Shown here one piece after another: positions 8,825 to 17,779 of a stretch of DNA of 32,500 nucleotides. The stretch is from Chrysomallon squamiferum (taxonomy: Eukaryota; Mollusca; Gastropoda; Neomphalida; Peltospiridae): assembly GCA_012295275.1 (NCBI GenBank), contig CM022668.1:15830891-15863390 (forward strand), read 5' to 3'. A program made the translations under genes and the position numbers. How positions within the stretch are numbered: the stretch's first letter is position 1; every line of letters starts with the position of its first letter. Below the pieces are notes generated by a model, which was not told the DNA's origin, did not search any database, and saw only the letters and a program-made list of their open reading frames with translations.

Positions 8825-9130
8825 CAGTTCCCCCTCCCCACCCCCAGTTTATCTCGGCAGACGTCAGTCAGCGTGTGTTTCGTTTTGTCACACACAACAG
8901 CACGCTAATGTTCTGTTTTGTGCGCGGTGTTTATTCGGACACAATAATCGCCTCGTAAAACTTATCCAGCGCATTGTGGCTCCCCCCTCATTCTTTACAC
9001 AGACCCCTGCCTTGCAGCGCATTGTGAGGAAGCGAAGCGCGAAAACTGATCCCATCTGCAGTTGACGATTTCGGGAGTTTCGTTCGGCGACACACAATAC
9101 GACGACGACTACACAAGATGTTGCTTTGTT
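8825..9130. promoter_or_regulatory. GC-richer patch with repeated CAGCGCATTGTG
   Basis: About 300 bases of complex, CpG-containing DNA within AT-rich repeats. The 12-mer CAGCGCATTGTG occurs at 8967-8978 and 9015-9026, 48 bases apart, in unrelated flanks. SOX-type cores (ACAAT/ATTGT) occur at least four times, and CTCGTAAA at 8952-8959 matches posterior-HOX-type sites. The reverse strand is open for 81 codons (8888-9133) without a recognisable product. I favour a regulatory patch, but a decayed exon is possible. Confidence 0.25.
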
Positions 9131-9187
9131 CACAACCTTATTTTAAAATCCTTCCAGTGAGGCTTTTTTTTAAAATATATATATTTT

Positions 9188-9189
<2 letters not shown>

Positions 9190-9226
<37 letters not shown>
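9190..9226. repeat. (AT)n(GT)n tract
   Basis: An AT run is followed by GT (9201-9226) and T-rich sequence. Confidence 0.95.
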
Positions 9227-9639
9227 TTTTTTTTATTTTTATTTTTTTCAAATTCAGTGAAGCGTGTAATGGTGGATCATTATTGCTGACCCATTCGATA
9301 CGGCTTTGTATTGCACACCAGTGAGATGTTGGTATTAGCTCAGCCTGATGAAGTATTATGTGAGGTAAATAGGAGATAATTTGGCAGGTGTAATTGAAGG
9401 TTTAATTTATTGTTGTTGTGTTTGGAACAGCTGCAGTACATGTTTCACACAGTTAGGGGTTTTTTTTTTTTTTTTTCAGTGACGGTCGTAATAAAAATGT
9501 ATAAAAATATTTTCCTGGTTGCAGGTTGAGTTTTTTATATACGTCGTGTAATACTGAGTAGGTGGGTGTGTGTGTGGGTGTGGGTGATAAATAAATAATA
9601 AGTTTTATATATATAACACATAGATGAAGCTGTTAATTA
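9227..9639. other. Unique DNA, no gene
   Basis: Moderately complex; a T18 run near 9460 and a short GT tract near 9565. Nothing recognisable. Confidence 0.6.
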
Positions 9640-9830
9640 TGAATGTTGTGTGTATGTGTATGTATAAGTGTATGTAAGTATGTGTATATATATAGATGTG
9701 TGTTTGTGTATGTATGTATGTATATATCTGGATGGATGGATAAATGGATGTACAGATGGGTATATATGTATGTGCATACATTTATATACATATATGTATG
9801 TATATATACATGTGTGTGGATACATGTTAA
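9640..9830. repeat. GTAT/GGAT/ATAC simple-repeat mosaic
   Basis: Interleaved TATG, GGAT and TATA words. Open frames in both directions are repeat artefacts. Confidence 0.85.
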
Positions 9831-10689
9831 TATTCAATCATCAACCATCAAGAATACAAAACAACTACAACTAAAACTGTTGTATGAATACCTGATAATA
9901 CTTAATAATGTACAAAAATTTACCTCACTGTTAACCCACAGACTTTAAACATATTTCAACATCACAAACAGATTCATGCTAAATTTTTTACAGAAATAAT
10001 TGATTCTCACCTTTAATTTCACCCTGATGGTTAATCCACTGAAACTGTTGATTACACAACACTATTGATTTATCCATTCAAAGATATGTGTTGAAATCTA
10101 ACCAAGCAGAGCAGATTGAAAGCTCACAGGCACAAGACAAATAAACAAATGTTGACAAATTACCATCACTAGAAGACTGTCAGACCAAACCGAAGAGGAG
10201 AATTTGTCGAACAAAAATCCTTTTCATGTTTCATTTGTTCTGATAGCATTGCCATGCAAAATGTTCTGTCATTTTTTTTTTCTATATATATATATATATT
10301 TTTTTTTATTTTTTTTATCTTTATCTCAATTGATTTATCATCATTCTTATCTCCAGGATTTTTCCAGATCAATGCTTCTTCGCAAAAGAAAGAAGGAAAC
10401 CAAAAAAAAAAAAAAAAAAAAAATCAAAACAAAGGAACGACAAGAACTGTAGAAAAATGAAATAACAGTAGAACGAGAAAAATCACAGAACCAGTTCCAT
10501 ATCGAATATATCCCACACCTGGTCCAACCACATAACAGTTCTTCCCCATTAGCCAGTTACAGAATGTGTGATTTCTTTTTCTTCTTCTTCTTTCTTTTTT
10601 TTTCTTTTTTTTAATTCTTTTTACTCTACATTCTTTTTTCTTTTTCTTTTGAATTAAGTGAGAGATAAAAAAAAAGACAAAAATCTTTC
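9831..10689. other. AT-rich DNA, no gene
   Basis: It contains a poly-A run (10402-10423) and a pyrimidine-rich TTC/TTTC tract (about 10575-10650). The rest is unique AT-rich DNA without coding signs. Confidence 0.65.
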
Positions 10690-10846
10690 TTTTCAAACAA
10701 ATGACACTTGTGTGTGCTGTTGTTGTTGGCTTTGTGGGGTGGGCGATCGCGGGATGAATGGTACAAAACAATTAACTGACAGCCTCACAAAGCCTAATTG
10801 GCACACCGGCTTGTTGTCGCTGTTCCGCGACTGCGTGCTACCCACA
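10690..10846. promoter_or_regulatory. GC-richer patch flanking the 66-bp array
   Basis: It contains the palindrome GCGATCGC (10743-10750), the inverted repeat GTCGC-tgttcc-GCGAC, AATTAACTGACAG (homeodomain core beside a MEIS-type TGACAG) and CCTAATTGG. It looks like non-repetitive, possibly conserved DNA from which the adjoining array may have grown. Confidence 0.2.
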
Positions 10847-11704
10847 GTGCGGCCCGTTTTACTGGACACCTGTAGAATGAAATCTAGTGTTTTCTGACTG
10901 TTCTGTGTTACAGTGCAGCCCGTTTTACTGGACACCTGTAGAGTGAAACCTAGTGTTTTCTGACTGTTCTGTGTTACAGTGCAGCCCGTTTTACTGGACA
11001 CCTGTAGTGTGAAATCTGGTGTTTTCTGACTGTTCTGTGTTACAGTGCAGCCCGTTTTACTGGACACCTGTAGAGTGAAACCTAGTGTTTTCTGACTGTT
11101 CTGTGTTACAGTGCAGCCCGTTTTACTGGACACCTGTAGTGTGAAATCTGGTGTTTTCTGACTGTTCTGTGTTACAGTGCAGCCCGTTTTACTAGACACC
11201 TGTACAGTGAAATCTAGTGTTTTCTGACTGTTCTGTGTTACAGTGCAGCCAGTTTTACTAGACACCTGTAGTGTTAAATCTGGTGTTTTCTGACTGTTCT
11301 GTGTTACAGTGCAGACAGTTTTACTAGACACCTGTACAGTGAAATCTAGTGTTTTCTGACTGTTCTGTGTTACAGTGCAGCCAGTTTTACTAGACACCTG
11401 TAGTGTTAAATCTGGTGTTTTCTGACTGTTCTGTGTTACAGTGCAGCCAGTTTTACTAGACACCTGTACAGTGAAATCTAGTGTTTTCTGACTGTTCTGT
11501 GTTACAGTGCAGACAGTTTTACTAGACACCTGTAGTGTTAAATCTGGTGTTTTCTGACTGTTCTGTGTTACAGTGCAGACAGTTTTACTAGACACCTGTA
11601 CAGTGAAATCTAGTGTTTTCTGACTGTTCTGTGTTACAGTGCAGACAGTTTTACTAGACACCTGTAGTGTTAAATCTGGTGTTTTCTGACTGTTCTGTGT
11701 TACA
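10847..11704. repeat. 66-bp minisatellite, 13 full copies, dimeric order
   Basis: Copies start at 10847, 10913, 10979 and every 66 bases to 11639, without a single insertion or deletion; a truncated copy starts at 11705. Two forms alternate (A with CTAGTG, B with CTGGTG at unit positions 38-43), so the higher-order unit is 132 bp. Copies 1-5 share TACTGG and copies 6-13 share TACTAG, giving two blocks. All ten variable positions lie in unit positions 5-40, and positions 41-66 are identical in all 13 copies. Each unit has one CACCTG (positions 21-26) and a CTGAC...TTACAG segment like a splice acceptor. The reverse strand is open throughout (22 residues per unit, containing VCTVTQNSQKT). It has no ATG, and most unit differences change amino acids, so coding is not supported. 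Confidence 0.95.
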
Positions 11705-11715
11705 GTGCAGCCATA

Positions 11716-11906
11716 TTTTATGTCTCCATATTAACTTATACTTCATGTCTCCTTTTTAACCTGTACTTCAAATCTCCTTATTAACCTCAACTTCAAATCT
11801 CCTTATTAACATCTACTTAAAATGTCCTTTTTAACCTATACTTCATGTCTCCTTATTAACCTATACTTCAAGTCTCCTTTTTAACCTGTACTTCTTTCCT
11901 TATTAA
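11716..11906. repeat. 25-bp minisatellite, about 8 copies
   Basis: The unit resembles CTTCAAATCTCCTTATTAAC plus five bases. TCTCC-type anchors at 11723, 11748, 11773, 11798, 11823, 11848 and 11873 are exactly 25 bases apart; the last copy has a 3-base deletion. It starts about 10 bases after the 66-bp array ends and shares no obvious sequence with it. Confidence 0.9.
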
Positions 11907-12034
11907 CTCAGATTCTCAATTAACCCCTTGTTCAACACACTGGTTCAGAGCTGGGAGGAAATAAAGGACAGACTGTTACCTGTATTTGTCACCTGGGCTC
12001 AGTCTTGTGGGACACAAAGTGTCAGACAGAACCA

Positions 12035-12370
12035 GCACTCACTGGTTCAACTCACTGGTTCACCAGTCTTTCAGCTCACTGGTTCAGTGTTTCAACTCAC
12101 TGGTTCAACTCACTGGTTCAGTGTTTCAGCTCACTGGTTCACCAGTGTTTCAACTTGCTGTTCAACTCAACTCACTGGTTCAACCCGCTGGTTCAACCCA
12201 CTGGTTCAACCTGCTGGTTCAACCCACTGGTTCAACTCGCTGGTTCAACTCGTTGGTTCACCTCACCGGTTCAGTGTTTCAGCTGACTGGTTCAACTCGC
12301 TGGTTCAACTCGCTGTTTCAACTCACTGGTTCAACTTGCTGGTACACCAGTGTTTCAGCTCAGGTTTCAG
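12035..12370. repeat. 13-bp minisatellite with B-box-like unit
   Basis: The consensus unit is GGTTCAACTCACT, about 20 copies, broken in places by CCAGTGTTTCAGCT-type variants. Related single units occur already at about 11930-11950. The unit contains no stop in any forward frame; because 13 is not a multiple of three, all three forward frames stay open across it. Around ten units match GWTCRANNC, the core of the Pol III B box bound by TFIIIC. Confidence 0.93.
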
Positions 12371-13303
12371 GACCTGCTCCATTCCACCGACTTTGTTTTG
12401 TGGCTACTTGTAAATGATAACATCGTCAGCTACAACTGACAAATGATTTGTACTAAGGGTTGTAACACTGTGGTGGAAACCTGATAGTTTGCGAGGACTG
12501 TGGAGTAAACAATGACATCTTCTTTCAGTCTGCTCTGGTTTCCTAGATTGAGTTTTTTAACCCAGTTTCAACTTGCATGTCTGTGTTAGTCTTAATTTTC
12601 AACTTGTTTTTTTTTTTTTTTAATCTTTAGTTGAGTTTAGTTTAGTTTTTAGTTGTGTTTTTTTCTATTATTATTATTGTTGTTTTATTATTTTTATTAT
12701 TTGTCTTAATTTTATTTTAGTTTTTATTTAATTTTCTTTTATTTCCTTTCTTTATTTTTTTTATTTCATTTTATTTCATTTGTTTGTCTGTGTTAGTTTT
12801 TTTTTTTCTGGGGATTAATTTTTCTGATTTATTTTTTATATAAGTGAATGTTTTAAACCAGTTTTGTTGTGAATTTGTTTTATTTTTATATATATAAATC
12901 AGGTTTATAAATCTGTTCATATTTCAATTATTGAAATTTATATTTTTTTAATTTTTTTTTTTTTATAACTGTTAAATTGAGATAACTGAATAAATTAACT
13001 TAAATATTCTTAGACATTTTTGAAACTTCTGTTTTGCCGAGTTTCTGTTTTAATTTAAATTAAAAAAAATTCTTTCTAGTTTTTAAATCACCCCCCACAT
13101 CACTCATACAACCATCCTTACATGTGTCATCTCTAAACCATTTTCTTAATCTTCACTCCCAGACTAGCTCCTCTCGTTATTCTGAAAGTTGTCTGTAAGA
13201 AGAAATGATTTCTTCCACAATACAATTCAAATTATTCCTCCACACAAAGACACTGAGCCTCATTTAAATGTGCCTGGCATCATTTTCACTCTCAGCCCAC
13301 CCA
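12371..13303. other. T-rich DNA, no gene
   Basis: Unique DNA to about 12600, then a long T-rich stretch with TTTTATT and TTA words (12600-13080), then unique DNA. No gene recognised. Confidence 0.65.
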
Positions 13304-13304
13304 C

Positions 13305-13348
<44 letters not shown>

Positions 13349-13349
13349 C
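13304..13349. repeat. (TGTC)n microsatellite
   Basis: About 11 pure tetranucleotide units. Confidence 0.96.
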
Positions 13350-13739
13350 AAATACTGCCACCCTTCGTGACATCTCCTCTACCAGTGCTAATATTTTCCC
13401 AAATCTCTGTCTTTTCCTCTCTGAACTGTGTCAAAGTATTGTCCTTGCTTATAAGATCTAAAAACAGTTGCCATTCCCACACATACAGTCAGCAGTTACA
13501 TTCCTTCCTTCACCATCGTCATCTTGGGAGAAGAAATTAGGGAGAAGAGAGAAAAAAAAAAAAAAGAGTGGGATGTAGTACAACACAGTTAGTGTATCAT
13601 CCATAAATCCCTTTTTTAAATATCACTCCCAAATTCTTCCCAATCTCACGTCAGTTATCCCACTAACATCCAAACCAACAGCAGTCCCCTGAACAAAATA
13701 TATTTTTTTTTTTCACCTTTATATTTGTGTAATTTCTGT
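13350..13739. other. Unique DNA, no gene
   Basis: Includes a poly-A run near 13551. Nothing recognisable. Confidence 0.6.
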
Positions 13740-13835
13740 CACCTCCTCTTCCCCCTTTCCCCCCCACCACTTGACACCCCTTCTCCCATCAGTTCACCCT
13801 CCCCCCCACCACTCCATTTTTCTCCCCCCCCAACC
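13740..13835. other. C-tract cluster (G-rich on reverse strand)
   Basis: Runs of five or more C at about 13751-13755, 13759-13765, 13801-13807 and 13823-13831, with shorter runs between. Four such runs could allow a G-quadruplex on the reverse strand and an i-motif on the forward strand. Confidence 0.6.
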
Positions 13836-13839
13836 AAAC

Positions 13840-14100
13840 ACGGAGGGGGTGTGTGAAATGTCTCCGTAATTAACACCCCAGTGCCCGGTCGCCTCTTAAT
13901 TCATCATTTTTGCACCTGCCTCCTGTGCGCGGGAGAGAAGTTAGTTAGTTTTTATTTCCATGCCGAAGAAGAAGAAGAAGAAGAAGAAGAAGAAGCCATT
14001 AATCGTGGCCGAACATCTCTATAACGTGCGTCTTCACCCTTCGTGTGTCATGCCAGGTTTAGCTCGACGCTAATTTAAGACAAACCACAACTGACATGAG
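13840..14100. promoter_or_regulatory. CpG-containing patch with homeodomain words
   Basis: Complex DNA containing TAATTA (13867-13872), CTTAATTC (13896-13903) and ATTAATC (13998-14004), interrupted by a (GAA)n run (13965-13995). It resembles a conserved non-coding element in composition, but conservation cannot be tested here. Confidence 0.22.
13960..14073 (+). CDS. Small ORF with poly-Lys start, 37 codons
   Basis: ATGCCG is followed by a run of AAG codons supplied by the GAA repeat, and then by a complex tail reading PLIVAEHLYNVRLHPSCVMP and GLARR before TAA. The start resembles a nuclear localisation signal (MPKKKK), but the repeat explains it. A donor-like CAG|GTTTAG lies inside the tail (about 14055). 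The start context is weak (T at -3). No family recognised. Confidence 0.12.
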   Translation: MPKKKKKKKKKKPLIVAEHLYNVRLHPSCVMPGLARR

Positions 14101-14417
14101 TTATCTGTGCTTGTACACACTAAAGATTATTTATCAGTTTATGGCCCAGATCATCATCATCATCATCATCTACTACGCAAAAGTAGTGTGTACACTTCTT
14201 TCTTTTGATTCTTCGTTCTCTGCTGCAGCTGATACGAAGTTGACAGTGAGATGTTTATTGTTCACTCGAATTGTTTTTGCCCTTCTTGAATTTTAAGAAA
14301 GAAAAAAAATATATGTATATATATATTTTTTTTTTTTTTTTTTTTTTTTCTGTGTGTTATGGTGTGTCCTTGATAAATTGGTTCTTGCTGGATTAGATTT
14401 TAAGATTTTATTAATTT
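14101..14417. other. Unique DNA with ATC and poly-T tracts
   Basis: A short (ATC)n tract near 14150 and a poly-T run at 14327-14349. No gene. Confidence 0.6.
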
Positions 14418-14640
14418 GTTTATTTATTTATTTATTAGTAGTAGGAATAGCAGCAGTTTTATTTATTTATTTATTTATTTATTTGTTTGTTTATTCATTT
14501 TTGTTATCATTATCATTATTATTATTATTATTAGTAGTAGTAGTAGTAGTAGTAGTATTTTATTATTATTATTTATTATTATTATTATTATTATTTATAT
14601 ATTTTATTTATTTATATATTTATTTATTTTTATTTTCTTT
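14418..14640. repeat. TTTA / TTA / TAG repeat mosaic
   Basis: Blocks of TTTA (14418-14440, 14459-14484), TTA (14513-14533), TAG (14534-14556) and TTA/TATTTA (14558-14640). Confidence 0.93.
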
Positions 14641-15204
14641 AAAATGTCATACCTCAAAATGTCAAATATTTCATTTCTTCGTGTAAACAACAAACACCCA
14701 ATCATTAGAAGCACATTTCATAAATTTCATAATATTCAACATTCTGAAGCTTATCATTTTAAAAGATCACCTCCATCAATCTGACTATTAGAACAACAGG
14801 CATCAGCTGTATCAAATAAGTTTGACCATTTAGGACATTAGTTTTCCATAGTAACATACAGTGTTAGAAAATATAATGATGGAAGATTAATAATAGTTTG
14901 TAGGTGTGTGATACAGGTTACTAGTGCACTACATGGGATATCATGTCTTAGTAATACAATATAGGTGGAACTGAATGACATTCCAGTGTGTGTAGAAAAG
15001 TATGATATATCAGGAGTATTGTGTAGATTTTATTTCGAGATGACAGTAAATTATAAAAAGTGGAATTTCTATATGTATATACACACACACATATGTTTAA
15101 CAGAAATATTCTAAATAATTATGTTGTATTATGATAATAACATGTGATATATAATCTCTATTACATACACACAAGAGTGTTATAAATATATTACACACAT
15201 ACAG
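14641..15204. other. Unique AT-rich DNA, no gene
   Basis: No coding frame or clear repeat, apart from short CA tracts near 15080. Confidence 0.6.
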
Positions 15205-15350
15205 TTTGTATTACATACTGTACTACACACATACACTTAGTATTACATACTGTACTACACACACACACAGTTTGTATTACATACTGTACTATACACACAT
15301 ACACTTTGTATTACATACTGTACTACACACACACACAGTTTGTATTACAG
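15205..15350. repeat. 32-34-bp minisatellite, about 4 copies
   Basis: The unit TTTGTATTACATACTGTACT plus an (AC)n part of variable length repeats about four times. Unit length varies only in the CA part. Confidence 0.88.
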
Positions 15351-15914
15351 AGCCTCACATGTTATAAATAGCCCTGTTTCCTTATTATCCTATCAGAGTT
15401 GTAATCATCAATAGAGAGAATTTGTGACAGCTGTTTATTTAGTGCTTATGTTATCTTAATACTTTGGCATAATAGACCATATACATCATACAAATTGTAT
15501 GTCACACTTATCTCACAAACCAGATTGTTCTCATGTGCTGTATTAGAGATAGAGCTCTGCTAGCAGAAATCATGCCACAGCGACAGAAATAACTTTTATA
15601 AGCAAATATTTTCAAACATTAAAAGAAAAGGGTCTGGTTGTCAGCCAAAAAACCTGACGTAATGATGGTTTTTTTTTTTTTTTTTTTTAATTATGGGATT
15701 TTTGTTGAATGGCATTAAAATTGAGATGTGTCTGGGGGGTTTTGGGTTGTTTTGTTTTTTTTAATTTTAGAAATATGGTGTGGGTTAATATTTTTTTAAC
15801 ATTTTCTAAACACTTCTTTTACAGTTATGTTATTATTTGTTGTAGTAGTATAGATTATATTTGATGTTTGTTGTAGTTTGTGATTTGATTGCTGTGGATT
15901 TAAGTATGTGCGTG
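15351..15914. other. Unique AT-rich DNA, no gene
   Basis: Contains a poly-T run (15669-15688). Nothing recognisable. Confidence 0.6.
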
Positions 15915-15970
15915 ATAATATATTTATAAGACTTTAAAATGAATAATATATTTATAAGACTTTAAAATGA
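15915..15970. repeat. 28-bp tandem duplication
   Basis: Two adjacent copies beginning ATAATATATTTATAAGAC at 15915 and 15943, essentially identical, hence recent. Confidence 0.9.
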
Positions 15971-16190
15971 ATATTTAAATTAAAGGTGGTGATGATGTTG
16001 GCATAATAATTGAGAACCTTTGGTTTAAATTAATGAACTTAGTAATGGATTTGATGGTGATGATGATAATGATGATGATAATAAGTAGAATAATTACGAT
16101 GATGACAGTGATGATCATGATAATAATAAGTAGAATAATGATGATGATAAAGAAAATGAAACTAAGAAGAAAACTAAAACAAAGACACAC

Positions 16191-16227
<37 letters not shown>
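15971..16227. repeat. GATGAT/AATAAT tract and poly-A
   Basis: Imperfect GAT and AAT triplets with a repeated ATAATAAGTAGAATAA phrase (about 16078-16150), then a 36-nt poly-A run (16192-16227). Confidence 0.85.
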
Positions 16228-16230
<3 letters not shown>

Positions 16231-16234
16231 AGAA

Positions 16235-16520
16235 AAAATGACTACGGTGATCAGTTTACCTCCATTACAGAATGTTTACAGAAAGAAACATCCACCTCTA
16301 CACATGCACTGCTACGTCAACTGCTTTGTCCTGACAGCTGGGTTAATCCCTCTTTGATGGGGGGATAATCCCCTGCCGAGGAATGAAATTTTGTCTTGTC
16401 ATCCTTCGTAAATAAACCATCACCGGGTTTTTTTGTCGATAGCGCCGAATTCAATTTGGTTTTCCTCTCTAAATAATATTTGGTTATTTGTAGTAAATAC
16501 AGATTTCCAGGAACCATTCC
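16235..16520. promoter_or_regulatory. Complex patch with paired TAATCC words
   Basis: GGGTTAATCCC (16340-16350) and GGGGATAATCCCC (16361-16373) lie 22 bases apart, centre to centre. Both contain TAATCC, the site of K50 homeodomains (Bicoid/Otx/Gsc/Pitx type), and both are near-palindromes. A TGACAG word and the E-box CAGCTG immediately precede them (16332-16339). Binding is inferred. Confidence 0.3.
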
Positions 16521-16849
16521 ATGAAAATATTTTTCTTAACTAATTTTTGTTTTGTTCGTGACAGTGAATCTTTTCTAATAATAAAGAATGATTTATGAGA
16601 AGCTTGTAAAGATGCTGTGAAGTGGACATTTTTTTTTTTTTTTTTTTTGTTGTTGTTTTTTTGTTATGAATCAGTCTTTACTATTAAATAAAACAGAAGT
16701 GGATAAATATTATTATTATTTTACTGTCCTGTTTTGTGATTACCAAAATTTGACCTACACCAGTTTTTCATGCTTGATTTAGTGTCTCTAAGTTTAAATA
16801 AATTTAGTACAAAATTATATTTTCTAAATCTGTAAATGTGTTTTTTTTA
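16521..16849. other. AT-rich DNA, no gene
   Basis: Includes a poly-T run (16629-16648). Nothing recognisable. Confidence 0.65.
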
Positions 16850-17262
16850 ACTAACACATAAATGAATTAAAAACCAGCTAGGTATAAACAAATAAATAAT
16901 ATTCCAGTTTTACATGAAGCATAAATTATAATGGGACTGAATAAAAATGAACTAGGTATAAACATTTTTGAATATATATATATATATATATATACAAAAA
17001 ATATAAACTGTTATGAACTGAAGAGAAACAAAACAATTTAGGTGTAAACTCTTAAATAACAACCTTTTTTACACAAACAATAATAAATATAAGAAGGCAT
17101 AAACATAATTCCTTTTTTTTTTTTTTAACAAACATAAAACAATAACGAACACAAATAAATGTAAATGAATAAAAAAAAGTACTAATTCTCACACAAAACG
17201 AAAGCTGCGATGAACCGAAGAGACACAAAAACAAAACTAGACGTAAACAAACACAAAAAGGT
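16850..17262. repeat. Degenerate tandem repeat with TAGGTATAAAC word
   Basis: Related phrases occur at about 16862-16889, 16930-16963, 17011-17050 and 17208-17250. The two best preserved both read ATGAAC(C)GAAGAGA followed by an A-rich part and a (TAG)RYGTAAAC end. Copies are diverged and separated by insertions of AT and poly-T tracts. Confidence 0.6.
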
Positions 17263-17330
17263 TTTTTTTTTTTTTTTTTTCTTCTTTTTCTTCTTCTTTC
17301 CCCCTTCCCCCCGCCCCCTCCCCTGCGCCT
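17263..17330. repeat. Polypyrimidine tract, T then C rich
   Basis: Poly-T followed by CTTCTTTTTC and C5-C6 runs. The reverse strand is purine-only for tens of bases, so triplex or G-quadruplex formation is possible. Confidence 0.8.
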
Positions 17331-17580
17331 TTTAGGAATGATTGGGAAATGGAGGCGAGCTGGGAGACAAGCAGTATGCTAACAATTACCAACTGCTTGG
17401 CACAGAAAGAGCCCAGTAAGAACCAGGTTTCCCCCCACACATGTTTCTGATTAGCTGTTTAAGTAAGAATTTTTCATAATAAACTCATTTTTGTAGGCAG
17501 GTGCCAAAATTTGTTTGTCTACAGGTTCACAAATCAGACGTCTGAAAGAAGCGTGGTTGTCATTGTCGACACACGGTCTT
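17331..17580. promoter_or_regulatory. Complex patch with POU/SOX-like composite
   Basis: TATGCTAACAATTACC (17375-17390) joins a POU-like ATGCTAA, a SOX-like ACAAT and a homeodomain-like CAATTA. TTGGCA (17397-17402) is an NFI half-site. Regulatory role inferred. Confidence 0.22.
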
Positions 17581-17613
17581 GTAGTAAGTTGTAAGTAGTA
17601 AGTAGTAGTAGTG

Positions 17614-17656
17614 TGGTGGTGGTGGTGGTGGTGGTGGTGGTGGTGGTGGTGGTGGT
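17614..17656 (+). repeat. (GGT)n microsatellite
   Basis: About 14 GGT units followed by GTT. The G-rich strand is the forward strand; four GGT units are enough for a two-tier G-quadruplex. Confidence 0.95.
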
Positions 17657-17779
17657 TGTTGTTTTAGTTGTAGTGACTGTTTGGTCTGCTGGGAATTTGT
17701 TGCTGGTGTCATTGTAGTGCAAATTTGTTGATTTATGAATATACATATATATATACATATATATATATATATATTACAC
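17657..17779. other. Short unique DNA and AT tract
   Basis: Unique sequence then a TATA/CATA run at about 17740-17774. Confidence 0.7.

Noticed and set aside
8888-9133. 81-codon reverse frame ending in the GC-rich block
   Set aside because: Starts at a non-ATG codon, has no recognisable motif, and part of it is a GTC/GTA triplet run. The block is better kept as a possible regulatory patch.
10693-11661. 322-codon reverse-strand open frame over the 66-bp array as a repeat-protein gene
   Set aside because: No ATG begins it, it is closed by stops just outside the array, and most differences between units change amino acids. A stop-free 66-bp unit explains its length.
10847-12370. CRISPR-like or telomeric repeats
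   Set aside because: The units are contiguous with no unique spacers, the context is animal DNA, and no TTAGGG-type telomere unit is present.
16192-16227. poly-A tail of a retroposon
   Set aside because: No target-site duplication, internal promoter or related body upstream; the upstream sequence is GAT/AAT triplets. Other poly-A/T runs were judged the same way.
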